The notes: generated from the letters alone by a model not told the origin. DNA of 10,468 nucleotides from CAXRBC01 sp041158045 (GCA_041158045.1 JBEBCD010000077.1:1-10468), one strand, 5' to 3'. Positions 1 to 6,442 are shown, counted from the first letter of the stretch. Program-made: numbers and translations.

Positions 1-15
1 GGTCCGCACGACTCG

Positions 16-768
16 TCAGCGGGAGGTGATGCGGGCGCGGAGCGCGGCGAGCCGCTCGGCGAACCACGGCTGGCGCGTGCTCCAGAGCTGCGGCACGAGC
101 TCGGCCTCCACGGCCTCGGCGTGCGTCGCAACGTCCGCCATCGCGGCGATCGTCGCCTTCGTGCGCAGGGCCAACTCGCGCGGCGCCGCGGCGGCCCGCG
201 CCGCGATCGCGTGCGCGGCCGCCGCGAGTTCGCCGTCGGGGACGCAGCGCCATGCGAGGCCCGTGCGCTCGGCCTCGCGGCCGGAGAGGATCTCGCCGAA
301 CACCACGCTCGCCATCGCGCCCTGCGGGCCGACGGCGCGGCGCAGCATCCACGTGTGGCCGCCGCCCGGGTGCAGGCCGAGCTGGAGGAAGCGCGCGTCG
401 AAGCGCGCCGACTCGGCGGCGATGCGCAGGTCGCAGCAGAGCGCGAGGTTCATGCCCGCGCCGACGGCGGCCCCGTTGACCGCGGCGACGGTCGGGAGCG
501 GCGAGCGCGCGATGCGCAGGAAGCCCTCGTAGATCGCGAGCAGCGAGTCGCGGTCGGCCTCCGCGAGGTTGCCGAGGTTGCCACCCGCGCAGAACGCGGG
601 GGGCGCGCCGGTCACGACCACCGCGCCGACGCCCTCGTCGGCCTCGCACTCGTCCATCGCGGCGCGGATGTCGGCGACCATCGCGGCGGTGAGCGTGTTG
701 CGCTCCTCGGGCCGATCGAGCGTGAGGGTGGCGACGCCGTCCGCGCGCGAGAGCCGTACCGACGCCAT
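16..768 (-). CDS. Enoyl-CoA hydratase/isomerase (crotonase) family protein, active-site glutamates absent
   Basis: 250 residues, a normal length for a single-domain crotonase. The family binds acyl-CoA thioesters in the cytoplasm and stabilises an enolate through two backbone NH groups. The first oxyanion-hole strand is seen at residues 58-65 (AFCAGGNL), and the second at 98-113 (NGAAVGAGMNLALCCD). An ungapped match from memory to the rat mitochondrial hydratase around residues 121-155 puts F127 where catalytic Glu144 should be and A153 where Glu164 should be. A plain hydratase is therefore unlikely; isomerase, hydrolase, decarboxylase or another crotonase chemistry is possible, and the substrate is unknown. 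The ATG at 766-768 has GAGG about 6 bases upstream, and CAGACT (plus-strand agtctg, 784-789) could be a -10 box. It is divergent from the unknown gene at 825. Family call is secure; exact reaction is not. Confidence 0.9.
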   Translation of the reverse strand: MASVRLSRADGVATLTLDRPEERNTLTAAMVADIRAAMDECEADEGVGAVVVTGAPPAFCAGGNLGNLAEADRDSLLAIYEGFLRIARSPLPTVAAVNGAAVGAGMNLALCCDLRIAAESARFDARFLQLGLHPGGGHTWMLRRAVGPQGAMASVVFGEILSGREAERTGLAWRCVPDGELAAAAHAIAARAAAAPRELALRTKATIAAMADVATHAEAVEAELVPQLWSTRQPWFAERLAALRARITSR

Positions 769-788
769 CCGTGCCTCGCCCGCAGTCT

Positions 789-817
789 GTCACAACGCCC
801 CGGGCCGTCGGTACCGT
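789..817 (+). promoter_or_regulatory. Promoter of the gene at 825 (GTCACA, 17 bases, TACCGT)
   Basis: GTCACA at 789-794 matches four of six bases of the TTGACA -35 consensus. A 17-base spacer leads to TACCGT at 812-817, which fits the actinobacterial TA-N3-T -10 pattern. Only seven bases separate it from the GTG at 825, so the transcript is probably leaderless. It is the best -35/-10 pair in the window. Confidence 0.5.
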
Positions 818-824
818 GGGGGCG

Positions 825-1448
825 GTGCTCGACCACGTGTTCAACGACGCGATCGGCGCGCTGCGCGACGCGTTCGGCAACGCGTTCCTCGAGCGGCAGG
901 CCTTCGACGAGCACTTCCAGTCGGACATCCTCACCGGCGACCTGACCTGGGAGACGAGCTACGGGATCCCCGGCGAGGGGCACCCGCCGCGGGTCGTGGC
1001 CCACGTGACGCTCGTGTGGCCGGCCTGGAGCCAGGCCACCTATCGGGCGTGGTACGTGGACGAGATCTTCCACGAGCCGCCGAGCATCGACCTCGAGATC
1101 GTGTACCGCGTCCAGCGGCTGTCGGCCCAGCCCGATGCCGGCGTCGCCGACGAGATCACCCCGCCGCTCAGCCCCAAGGTCGGCACCGCGCACCTCGAGC
1201 GCGAGTCGGCCACGATCGAGATCGCCCGCGTCACGCACCCCGAGGAGCGCGACGACCGCGTCGACCACGCGCTCGAGGTGACGTACCGCGGCGTGTACGA
1301 GCTCGCCGAGCAGTCGCTCGCGGACGGCTCGAGCACGATCCTCGACGAGCACTTCGCGGCGCTCGGGTCGTGGATCGCGTCGACGCTCGTGAAGCTCGGC
1401 GACCTCCGGCTCGCGTACCACCCCGCCGACGACGACGCCGCGGGCTGA
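825..1448 (+). CDS. Conserved-looking hypothetical soluble protein
   Basis: 207 residues from the GTG at 825; I recognise no family. The protein is acidic, has no cysteine, no signal peptide and no membrane segment. It shows a mixed helix/strand pattern: N-terminal amphipathic helices (residues 2-31), a Trp/Tyr-rich middle (42-83, with TWETSYG and WPAWSQATYRAWYVDE), a strand-like stretch EIVYRVQRL (91-99) and a C-terminal helix (172-192). An in-frame GTG at 771 would add 18 low-complexity residues and nearly abut the divergent crotonase gene. I prefer 825 because TACCGT lies seven bases before it. Coding is supported by composition and by the clean stop into the convergent pfkB-type gene. No function can be inferred from the neighbours. 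Confidence 0.75.
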   Translation: MLDHVFNDAIGALRDAFGNAFLERQAFDEHFQSDILTGDLTWETSYGIPGEGHPPRVVAHVTLVWPAWSQATYRAWYVDEIFHEPPSIDLEIVYRVQRLSAQPDAGVADEITPPLSPKVGTAHLERESATIEIARVTHPEERDDRVDHALEVTYRGVYELAEQSLADGSSTILDEHFAALGSWIASTLVKLGDLRLAYHPADDDAAG

Positions 1449-1508
1449 CCGTCGCCGGCCCGGCGGCGGGGCGGCGGGGCGGCGCGGCGGCGACGGGCCG
1501 GCGGCGCG
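1449..1508. terminator. GC-rich hairpin and G-run block between convergent genes
   Basis: The whole 60-base convergent gap is G and C apart from a few bases. A perfect 9-base inverted repeat (CCGTCGCCG at 1449-1457, CGGCGACGG at 1488-1496) encloses about 30 bases rich in G-runs, including a repeated GGCGGGGC unit. It could act as a two-way stem terminator for the gene at 825 and the pfkB-type gene, or fold as a G-quadruplex in the plus-strand transcript. There is no T-tract, so intrinsic termination is inferred from placement only. Confidence 0.45.
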
Positions 1509-2498
1509 CTAGCGCAGGTCGGGCGGGATCAGCGACGCGAGCGACACGAGCGGTCGCGGCCCGACGTGCGAGATGACCTCGGCCGCGGCGATGCCCGCGA
1601 GCCGCCCGCACGCCTCCGCGGTCCAGCCGCGCGTGTACCCGTAGAGGAACCCCGCGGCGTACATGTCCCCCGCCCCCGTCGCGTCCACCACGCGGGCGAC
1701 GGGCTCGGCCCCCACGGCGACCCGCCGGCCCTCCCACAGCAGCACCGACCCGTCCGCGCTGCGGGTCACCGCCGCGTGGGCGCACTCGCCCGCGAGGCGC
1801 GCGAGCGCCGGGTCGAGGTCGGTCCCGTAGAGCGCGCAGAGCTCGTGCTCGTTGGCGAACAACAGGTCGACCTCGTCGCGCACCAGCGCGAGGAAGTCGG
1901 CGCGGTGGCGCTCGACGCAGAACGAGTCGGAGAGCGTGAGCGCGACCTTGCGCCCGGCCGCGTGCGCCCCGGCCGCCGCGACGCGGAAGGCCTCCTTGGC
2001 CGCGTCCCGGTCGAAGAGGTACCCCTCGAGGAACAGCACCGCCCCCGCCCGCACGGCGTCCGCCGCCACGTCGGCCGGCTCCAGCAGGGACGACGCCCCG
2101 AGGAAGGTGCTCATCGTCCGCTGGCCGTCCGGCGTGACGACGATGACGCAGCGCCCCGTGGGCTCGGCCACCGAGGTCGCCCCCGGGAAGAACCGCACCC
2201 CCACCCGCGCGAGGTCGTCGGCGAAGGCCCGCCCGAGGTCGTCGGCCGCGATCTTGCCGACGAAGCCGGCACGCCCGCCGAGGCTCGCGAGGCCGTGGCT
2301 CGTGTTGGCCGCCGACCCCCCGCTCGCCTGCACGGCGCGCGGCAGGCGCCCGTACAGGTGCGCGGAGCGGGCGGCGTCGACGAGCATCATCGACGCCTTG
2401 GTGAGGCCCTCCTCCACGAGGAAGGACTCGGGCGCCTCGGCGATGACGTCGACGAGGGCGTTGCCGATCGCCACGGCGTCCAGCGACGGGTCACCCAC
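1509..2498 (-). CDS. PfkB-family kinase, adenosine-kinase-like
   Basis: 329 residues, typical for the ribokinase/PfkB family, which phosphorylates sugars or nucleosides with ATP in the cytoplasm. The substrate-side signature with a double Gly is at residues 59-75 (ASGGSAANTSHGLASLGG), FVGKIAADDLG follows at 79-89, and the ATP/anion-hole motif DATGAGD is at 272-278, with D278 the expected catalytic base. The order GNALVD near the N-terminus, then SGGSAANT, then DATGAGD resembles actinobacterial adenosine kinases more than fructokinases or ribokinases. Adenosine salvage is the leading guess, but a sugar substrate cannot be excluded. The GTG start at 2496-2498 is supported by TAGCGT nine bases upstream. 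The gene is divergent from the small XRE-type regulator, which may control it. Confidence 0.88.
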   Translation of the reverse strand: MGDPSLDAVAIGNALVDVIAEAPESFLVEEGLTKASMMLVDAARSAHLYGRLPRAVQASGGSAANTSHGLASLGGRAGFVGKIAADDLGRAFADDLARVGVRFFPGATSVAEPTGRCVIVVTPDGQRTMSTFLGASSLLEPADVAADAVRAGAVLFLEGYLFDRDAAKEAFRVAAAGAHAAGRKVALTLSDSFCVERHRADFLALVRDEVDLLFANEHELCALYGTDLDPALARLAGECAHAAVTRSADGSVLLWEGRRVAVGAEPVARVVDATGAGDMYAAGFLYGYTRGWTAEACGRLAGIAAAEVISHVGPRPLVSLASLIPPDLR

Positions 2499-2507
2499 GA
2501 TCGGACG

Positions 2508-2513
2508 ACGCTA
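2508..2513 (-). promoter_or_regulatory. -10 box TAGCGT of the pfkB-type gene
   Basis: Read on the minus strand, TAGCGT ends nine bases before the GTG at 2498, giving a leaderless or about 3-base-leader transcript. No convincing -35 is seen. It lies in the 69-base divergent region shared with the XRE gene, which also holds the palindrome GTATAC at 2544-2549. Confidence 0.4.
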
Positions 2514-2555
2514 CCAATCCGCGTCGGCGCGACCGGGCCGAGTGTATACGCCCGC

Positions 2556-2561
2556 TAGTCT
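2556..2561 (+). promoter_or_regulatory. -10 box TAGTCT of the XRE gene
   Basis: TAGTCT ends six bases before the ATG at 2568, so transcription should begin at or next to the start codon. No ribosome-binding site is visible ahead of this ATG (the preceding bases are CGCCCC), which fits a leaderless mRNA. The 6-base palindrome GTATAC (2544-2549) lies just upstream and is a conceivable operator or alternative -10. Confidence 0.5.
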
Positions 2562-2567
2562 CGCCCC

Positions 2568-2816
2568 ATGCGCAAGCCGCCGACCGAGCGTCAGCTCCGC
2601 CTCGCCGCCTCGACGACCGCCGAGGTCCTCGCCGGACAGCTCGCCGAGATGCGCCACGCGCGCGACTGGTCGCAGGACGACCTCGCGCGCCGCGCCGGCG
2701 TCGACCGCAAGACGGTCAACCGCATCGAGAAGGGGCACTTCTCCCCCTCGCTCGACACGCTGGTGCGCCTCTCGGTCGCGCTCGGCTGCCGCCTCTCCGA
2801 CCTCGTCGGCAAGTAA
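2568..2816 (+). CDS. Small XRE/Cro-C1-type helix-turn-helix regulator
   Basis: 82 residues: a single HTH_XRE/HTH_3 domain covering about residues 22-80, preceded by a short basic N-terminus. Helix 2 is SQDDLARRAGV (35-45) and the recognition helix is RKTVNRIEKG (47-56), followed by the usual SPSLDTLVRLSVALGC (59-74). There is no effector or dimerisation domain beyond the DNA-binding fold. It probably binds DNA as a dimer and acts as a local repressor, perhaps of itself and the divergent PfkB kinase. An antitoxin role is less likely because no toxin-like partner is adjacent. The start is supported by TAGTCT six bases upstream. Confidence 0.9.
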   Translation: MRKPPTERQLRLAASTTAEVLAGQLAEMRHARDWSQDDLARRAGVDRKTVNRIEKGHFSPSLDTLVRLSVALGCRLSDLVGK

Positions 2817-2827
2817 CGCGGACGAGG

Positions 2828-2851
2828 CGTCGCGCGCCACGGCGCGCGACG
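2828..2851. terminator. Strong hairpin between convergent genes
   Basis: A 10-base perfect stem (2828-2837 with 2842-2851) closes a CACG loop. It sits in the 38-base gap between the XRE gene and the convergent gene ending at 2855, so it can serve both strands. There is no T-run. Its placement and symmetry suggest a two-way terminator or transcript-end stabiliser. Confidence 0.5.
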
Positions 2852-2854
2852 TGC

Positions 2855-3463
2855 TCAGCGACCCGCGATCCCGAGACCGATCCGGCACTCCTCCCCGCCG
2901 CGCAGGTCACAACGCGCCATCGCCCCCGCGGCGCGCCGGCAGAGCTCGGCGATCGCGCCCACCTCGTCGTCCGCGAGCCGCTCGTGACCGACGCCGCCGG
3001 CCACCGAGTGGTACCACGACACGTTGGGCACCTGGCGCGCGAGCGGGCGCGCCACCGCGTCGAGGTCGTCGCATCGCGCGCGCGGCGCGGACTCGAGCGC
3101 CCCGACCAGCTCGGGCAGGTGCACGACGGGCACCAGCTCGTCGGGCCGCAGCTCGCGCCGCACGCTCGCGCGGGACGCGTCGCCCACGACGACGAGGAGC
3201 GGCGTGGCGTCGTCGCGGCGGGCGCGCGACGCGACCGCGAGGCCGCTCGTCACGCGCGCATCCCACCCCCATCGACGCGTCGCGGTGGCGAGCCGCACCC
3301 GCACGAACGGGCCGCACGAGGGAGCCGTCCGTCGCAGCGCGTCGAATGCGGCGGCGAGCAGGAGCGCGGCGGCGAGGGCGGTGGGGCCGTGGGCGTCGGC
3401 GATCCACCACGCGAGCTCGCGACCGATCTCGCCCCGATCGGCGCGGTCGTCCCGTGACTGCAT
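2855..3463 (-). CDS. Hypothetical protein, family not recognised
   Basis: 202 residues from the ATG at 3461-3463. The N-terminal third has an aliphatic helix (residues 27-45, PTALAAALLLAAAFDALRR) too short and too Arg-capped for a confident membrane segment. The centre holds strand-like stretches PFVRVRLAT (52-60), TPLLVVVGD (87-95) and LVPVVHLPELV (110-120). Near the C-terminus comes a conserved-looking block VPNVSWYHSVAGGVGHERL (145-163). Five cysteines (50, 131, 175, 185, 193) are present; no metal motif is obvious. The alternation of hydrophobic strands with helices suggests a small alpha/beta domain. The start is supported by TACCCT nine bases upstream; a longer frame to 3937 runs into the ligase gene and is rejected. 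The XRE gene is convergent, and the acyl-CoA ligase lies upstream on the same strand. Confidence 0.7.
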   Translation of the reverse strand: MQSRDDRADRGEIGRELAWWIADAHGPTALAAALLLAAAFDALRRTAPSCGPFVRVRLATATRRWGWDARVTSGLAVASRARRDDATPLLVVVGDASRASVRRELRPDELVPVVHLPELVGALESAPRARCDDLDAVARPLARQVPNVSWYHSVAGGVGHERLADDEVGAIAELCRRAAGAMARCDLRGGEECRIGLGIAGR

Positions 3464-3472
3464 GATCCGCGC

Positions 3473-3478
3473 AGGGTA
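3473..3478 (-). promoter_or_regulatory. -10 box TACCCT of the gene starting at 3463
   Basis: On the minus strand TACCCT ends nine bases before the ATG, consistent with a leaderless or very short-leader transcript. It overlaps a small inverted repeat (CAGGG at 3472-3476, CCCTG at 3485-3489) that could be an operator. Confidence 0.4.
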
Positions 3479-3517
3479 TCCCATCCCTGTCGCATGCCAC
3501 CCAGGGGACACTCCGGT

Positions 3518-3531
3518 GGGGACGCGTCCCC
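3518..3531 (-). terminator. 14-base perfect palindrome after the acyl-CoA ligase gene
   Basis: GGGGACGCGTCCCC is a perfect palindrome beginning three bases beyond the TAG stop (3535-3537). A second imperfect hairpin (CCACC/GGTGG arms, roughly 3497-3519) follows. Such stems could end the ligase transcript before the next gene on the same strand. No T-tract is present. Confidence 0.45.
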
Positions 3532-3534
3532 GCC

Positions 3535-5229
3535 CTAGCGGGACTCGACCCGCAGCACCCCCCGCTCGTAGCGCTCGCGCAGCTCGCGCTTGAGGAACTT
3601 GCCGGCGGCGTTGCGCGGCAGGGGTTCCCCGAGGATCGCCACGTGGGCGGGCGTCTTGTACGACGCCATGCGCCCCTCGAGGAAGCTCCACAGCTCGGCC
3701 GCCGAGAGCGCCGCACCGGCCTTGGGCAGGATGGCGACCGCGACCTCCTCGCCGAGACGCTCGTGGGGCACGCCGAACACGGCTGCCTCGTGGACCGAGG
3801 GATGCTCGTAGATCGTCCCCTCGACCTCGGCGCAGTAGACGTTCTCGCCGCCGCGCAGGATCATGTCCTTGGCCCGGTCCTGGACGTAGACGAAGCCCTC
3901 GTCGTCCATCCGCCCGACGTCGCCGGAGCGCAACCATCCGTCGACGATCGTCTCGGCGGTCGCCTCCGCCTTGTTCCAGTACCCGCGGATGAGCATCGGC
4001 CCGAAGAACCAGATCTCCCCCGCCTCACCGCGCGGCAGCTCGCGCCCCGCGTCGTCGCGCACCTCCACGCGCATCGGCGGGATGCAGCGGCCCGTGCTCG
4101 TGGGGCGCGCGAGGTAGTCGGCACCGCGATTGCCCGGTCCGTAGGCGTTGGTCTCCGTCATGCCGTACCCGAGGTTGGGCCCGCCGCTCTTCACCCGCTC
4201 GGCGACGGTGTGCACGAGGGTGGCCGGCGCTGGCGCCCCGCCGCCGCCCACGGCGCGCAGCGACGAGGTGTCGTGGCGCGCGAAGGCCGGCGAGTTGACG
4301 AGGTCCCAGCTCTGCGTGGGCACGCCCACGAAGTTGGTGATCCGCTCGCGCTCGATGAGCTCGAGCGCCTTCTCGGGATCCCACTTGTACATGATCACGA
4401 GCTTCAGTCCGACGGCGACGCACGAGAGCATCACGGGCACGCATCCCGTGACGTGGAAGAGGGGCACGATGAGGATGAACGAGGGCACCACGCCGTCGGG
4501 CCCGGCGGGCGGGGTGCGCGCGTTGTCCACCGCGGTGCGCGCGCTGAAGGCCATCAGCGCGCTCGCGATCGCGCGGTGCGTCGAGACGGCTCCCTTGGGG
4601 AAGCCCGTGGTGCCCGAGGTGTAGAGGATGGTCGCGTCGTCGTCGGGGCCCACCTCCACGGCGGGGCGGGCCGCGCCCGGCACGACCACGTCGTCCCACG
4701 CATCGACCCCCGGTGGCACGGGCCCCGAGGGCCGCACCAGCACGACGCGGATGCCGAGCGCCTCGCAGGTCGCGCGTGCGGTGGCGTGGCGCTGCTCGTC
4801 GCAGACGAGCACCTTGGGCGCCGAGTCCCGCAGCGCGTAGTCCATCTCCGGCTCGGTCCACCACGAGTTCATCGACACGCTGATCGCGCCCACCGAGACG
4901 ACGGCGCCGAAGGACATCACCCACTCCGGGTAGTTGCGCATCGCGATCGCGACGCGGTCGCCCTTGGCCACGCCGTAGCGGTGCACGAGGGCGTGGGCGA
5001 GGCCGTCGATCCGGTCGGCGGCGTCGGCGAAGGACAGGCGCTCGTCCTCGTAGACGAGGAAGGTGCGGTCGCCGAAGCCCCGCGCGTTGGCGAAGAGGGT
5101 CCCGATCGACGGCGGCGCGTGGCGGAAGACCTGCATCGACACGCCGCGCACCTCGGCGTCCACGAGCTCGAAGATCTGACCCGGGCCGGTCACCGTGCGC
5201 ACCGCGTCGTCCCAGGACACCGCCGTCAC
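3535..5229 (-). CDS. FadD-type acyl-CoA synthetase (class I adenylate-forming enzyme)
   Basis: 564 residues from the preferred GTG. It would activate a carboxylic acid, probably a fatty acid, with ATP and then transfer it to CoA, in the cytoplasm or at the membrane. All family landmarks are intact: the P-loop YTSGTTGFPKG (residues 203-213), YGMTETN (355-361), the ribose-binding Asp in SGDVG (D437), the hinge segment DRAKDMILRGGENV (451-464) and the C-terminal catalytic lysine in NAAGK (K544). Chain length cannot be read; the layout is that of medium/long-chain or steroid-acid ligases. Three in-frame GTGs (5241, 5229, 5220) are possible. I prefer 5229 because GAGGTGG lies about nine bases upstream. 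The leader is only about 24 bases after a tRNA-Ala, so co-transcription is plausible. The crotonase at 16-768 is a possible partner in acid catabolism, but it is distant. Confidence 0.92.
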   Translation of the reverse strand: MTAVSWDDAVRTVTGPGQIFELVDAEVRGVSMQVFRHAPPSIGTLFANARGFGDRTFLVYEDERLSFADAADRIDGLAHALVHRYGVAKGDRVAIAMRNYPEWVMSFGAVVSVGAISVSMNSWWTEPEMDYALRDSAPKVLVCDEQRHATARATCEALGIRVVLVRPSGPVPPGVDAWDDVVVPGAARPAVEVGPDDDATILYTSGTTGFPKGAVSTHRAIASALMAFSARTAVDNARTPPAGPDGVVPSFILIVPLFHVTGCVPVMLSCVAVGLKLVIMYKWDPEKALELIERERITNFVGVPTQSWDLVNSPAFARHDTSSLRAVGGGGAPAPATLVHTVAERVKSGGPNLGYGMTETNAYGPGNRGADYLARPTSTGRCIPPMRVEVRDDAGRELPRGEAGEIWFFGPMLIRGYWNKAEATAETIVDGWLRSGDVGRMDDEGFVYVQDRAKDMILRGGENVYCAEVEGTIYEHPSVHEAAVFGVPHERLGEEVAVAILPKAGAALSAAELWSFLEGRMASYKTPAHVAILGEPLPRNAAGKFLKRELRERYERGVLRVESR

Positions 5230-5253
5230 GCCGCGCGCCACCTCATGTCGTCG

Positions 5254-5326
5254 TGGAGCTGAGGGGAATCGAACCCCTGGCCTCGACAGTGCGATTGTCG
5301 CGCTCTACCAACTGAGCTACAGCCCC
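5254..5326 (-). tRNA. tRNA-Ala (anticodon CGC)
   Basis: A 73-nucleotide cloverleaf. The 7-base acceptor stem has a G3:U70 wobble, the alanyl-tRNA synthetase identity element. The D stem is GCTC/GAGC, and the anticodon stem CGACA/TGTCG closes loop ATCGCAC with anticodon CGC at plus 5291-5293. The variable loop is 5 bases and the T stem AGGGG/CCCCT carries TTCGATT. The discriminator is A73 and CCA is not encoded (CGA follows). It would read the alanine codon GCG, which is abundant in this genome. Position 32/38 is A/C, a non-standard pair. The gene is followed after about 24 bases by the acyl-CoA ligase. Confidence 0.97.
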
Positions 5327-5338
5327 GACAGGCTCCTC

Positions 5339-5344
5339 ACGATA
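5339..5344 (-). promoter_or_regulatory. -10 box TATCGT of the tRNA-Ala gene
   Basis: TATCGT on the minus strand ends twelve bases before the tRNA 5' end, so a short 5' leader of about 5 bases would be trimmed by RNase P. A TGACCC sequence about 19 bases further upstream is a weak -35 candidate inside the end of the preceding gene. Confidence 0.4.
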
Positions 5345-5366
5345 GCGGGTCGGGTCGCGGGCCGGG

Positions 5367-5891
5367 TCAGGCGGCGCGACCGCGGACGCGGCGCGCGTAG
5401 CGCTCGTTGTCGCGGCGGACCCTCAGCTGCACCAGCCAGTAGCAGTACGCCACGAGGCCGATGAGCGAGAGCACGAAGCAGTACACGAGGGCGATCGAGC
5501 CGGTCGTGAACGCGAGGAAGAGGAAGACGCCGGTCGCGATCGCGAGGCCGACGACGGTGTGCTGGCGGCGCTGGCGGCGCAGCTCGCGCGAGTACCAGTC
5601 GCCGGTGCGCGGCGCGTGGGTGCGGGTGCCGGTGGGGCGCAGGATCGGCCCGGTGATGCCGGACAGCGAGGGCACGTGCATGCGGTGCGCGCGGTCCTGC
5701 ACGAGCGGGCGCGCCATCGCGCGCAGCTGGCCCTGGGGGCGTCGCCCGTCGCCGCCCTGCAGCGACGAGAGCTGGCGGCGGAAGACGCTCATCGAGGTGC
5801 TCGGCGAGCGGTGCATGCGGGCGCGCACGATCGGCGGGGCGAGGACGCCCAGCCATGCGGCACCCACGATGATCAGGATCAGCGTGCTCAT
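5367..5891 (-). CDS. Membrane protein resembling actinobacterial GlpR/SepX
   Basis: 174 residues. An N-terminal membrane segment (about 2-23) is followed by a basic linker with SMSVFRRQLSSL (34-45), then a roughly 60-residue Arg/Gly/Pro-rich soluble part. Two more hydrophobic segments (about 112-131 and 133-154) form a hairpin, and the end is highly basic. This order (first residues in the membrane, P-x-x-x-R-x-R after it, an F-x-x-x-L-x-x-L helix, then a Trp/Tyr-containing pair of segments) matches my recollection of the actinobacterial divisome protein SepX, called GlpR in corynebacteria, where it is the membrane receptor of the gephyrin-like Glp. It is shorter than those proteins and the match is by pattern only. 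It lies downstream of moeA, moaA and moaC on the same strand, as GlpR lies near Glp elsewhere. TAGACT sits eleven bases before the ATG at 5889-5891. A generic small membrane protein is the alternative. Confidence 0.75.
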   Translation of the reverse strand: MSTLILIIVGAAWLGVLAPPIVRARMHRSPSTSMSVFRRQLSSLQGGDGRRPQGQLRAMARPLVQDRAHRMHVPSLSGITGPILRPTGTRTHAPRTGDWYSRELRRQRRQHTVVGLAIATGVFLFLAFTTGSIALVYCFVLSLIGLVAYCYWLVQLRVRRDNERYARRVRGRAA

Positions 5892-5902
5892 GCGACCCGT
5901 GG

Positions 5903-5908
5903 AGTCTA
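5903..5908 (-). promoter_or_regulatory. -10 box TAGACT of the GlpR-like gene
   Basis: TAGACT ends eleven bases before the ATG at 5891, allowing a leader of about 4-5 bases. The identical hexamer precedes moaA. It suggests the gene is not solely dependent on read-through from moaC. Confidence 0.4.
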
Positions 5909-5915
5909 CCGCCGT

Positions 5916-5947
5916 CCCGCGGCGCGGGCCCGACGCGGCGCGCGTCG
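5916..5947 (-). terminator. Tandem hairpins after moaC
   Basis: On the minus strand, downstream of the moaC stop, a 7-base perfect stem with a 3-base loop (5931-5947) is followed by a 5-base stem with a 3-base loop (5916-5928). The TAGACT box of the next gene comes right after. They probably separate the moaAC transcript from the GlpR-like gene, although no T-tract is seen. Confidence 0.4.
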
Positions 5948-5958
5948 AGCGACGTGCG

Positions 5959-6441
5959 TCACTCGGCCCGTCGGTAGTGGCCCTGGCGACCGCCGGACTT
6001 CTCCCACAGCGCGAGCTCGCCGATCACCATGGCGCGGTCAGCGCTCTTGCACATGTCGTAGATGGTGAGCGCCGCGACGGCGCAGGCGTGGAGGGCCTCC
6101 ATCTCGACGCCCGTGCGGTCCACGGTGTCGACCTGCGCCTCCACGGCGACGTGGTCGTCGGCGATCTCGAAGTTGACGTACACCGACCCCACGAGCAGCG
6201 GGTGGCACAGCGGGATCATGTCGGACGTGCGCTTCGCGGCCTGGATGCCCGCCACGCGCGCCACCGCGAGGACGTCGCCCTTCTTCACCTCGCGGTTGGC
6301 GATCGCGGCGGTCGTCGCCGGGGTCATGAAGACCTTGCATCGCGCGACGGCGCGGCGGTGCGTCGCCTCCTTGGGCGTGACGTCCACCATCCGCGCGCGG
6401 CCGAGCGGGTCGAGGTGGCTGAAGTGCACGTCGGTCGCCAC
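5959..6441 (-). CDS. moaC: Cyclic pyranopterin monophosphate synthase MoaC
   Basis: 160 residues, the standard length. MoaC converts 3',8-cyclo-7,8-dihydro-GTP made by MoaA into cyclic pyranopterin monophosphate, the first stable molybdenum-cofactor intermediate, in the cytoplasm as a hexamer. Family motifs are complete: VDVTPKEATHRRAVA near 19-33, KRTSDMIPLCHPL (70-82), DRTGVEMEAL (108-117) and YDMCKSAD (128-135). D129 and K132 correspond to the conserved active-site Asp and Lys near 128-131 of the E. coli enzyme. The start is the GTG at 6439-6441, one base after the moaA stop (TGA, C, GTG), so translation is probably coupled and the two form an operon. No separate promoter is seen. Confidence 0.97.
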   Translation of the reverse strand: MATDVHFSHLDPLGRARMVDVTPKEATHRRAVARCKVFMTPATTAAIANREVKKGDVLAVARVAGIQAAKRTSDMIPLCHPLLVGSVYVNFEIADDHVAVEAQVDTVDRTGVEMEALHACAVAALTIYDMCKSADRAMVIGELALWEKSGGRQGHYRRAE

Positions 6442-6442
6442 G

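Noticed and set aside
771..824. Earlier GTG start at 771 for the unknown gene at 825
   Set aside because: The extra 18 residues look non-coding, and the start would lie before the good -35/-10 pair at 789-817.
2568..2816. XRE gene as the antitoxin of a toxin-antitoxin pair
   Set aside because: No small toxin-like frame sits next to it. The neighbours are a metabolic kinase and a convergent unknown protein of 202 residues.
3464..3937. Upstream extension of the 202-residue protein
   Set aside because: The extra 158 codons run antisense-free but out of frame through the end of the acyl-CoA ligase gene and are Arg/Gly-rich. The promoter lies at 3473-3478.
5327..5366. Repeated GGGTC units beside the tRNA as a possible attachment site
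   Set aside because: No integrase, no duplicated tRNA 3' end and no foreign-looking DNA is present in the window; the repeats are short and GC-biased.
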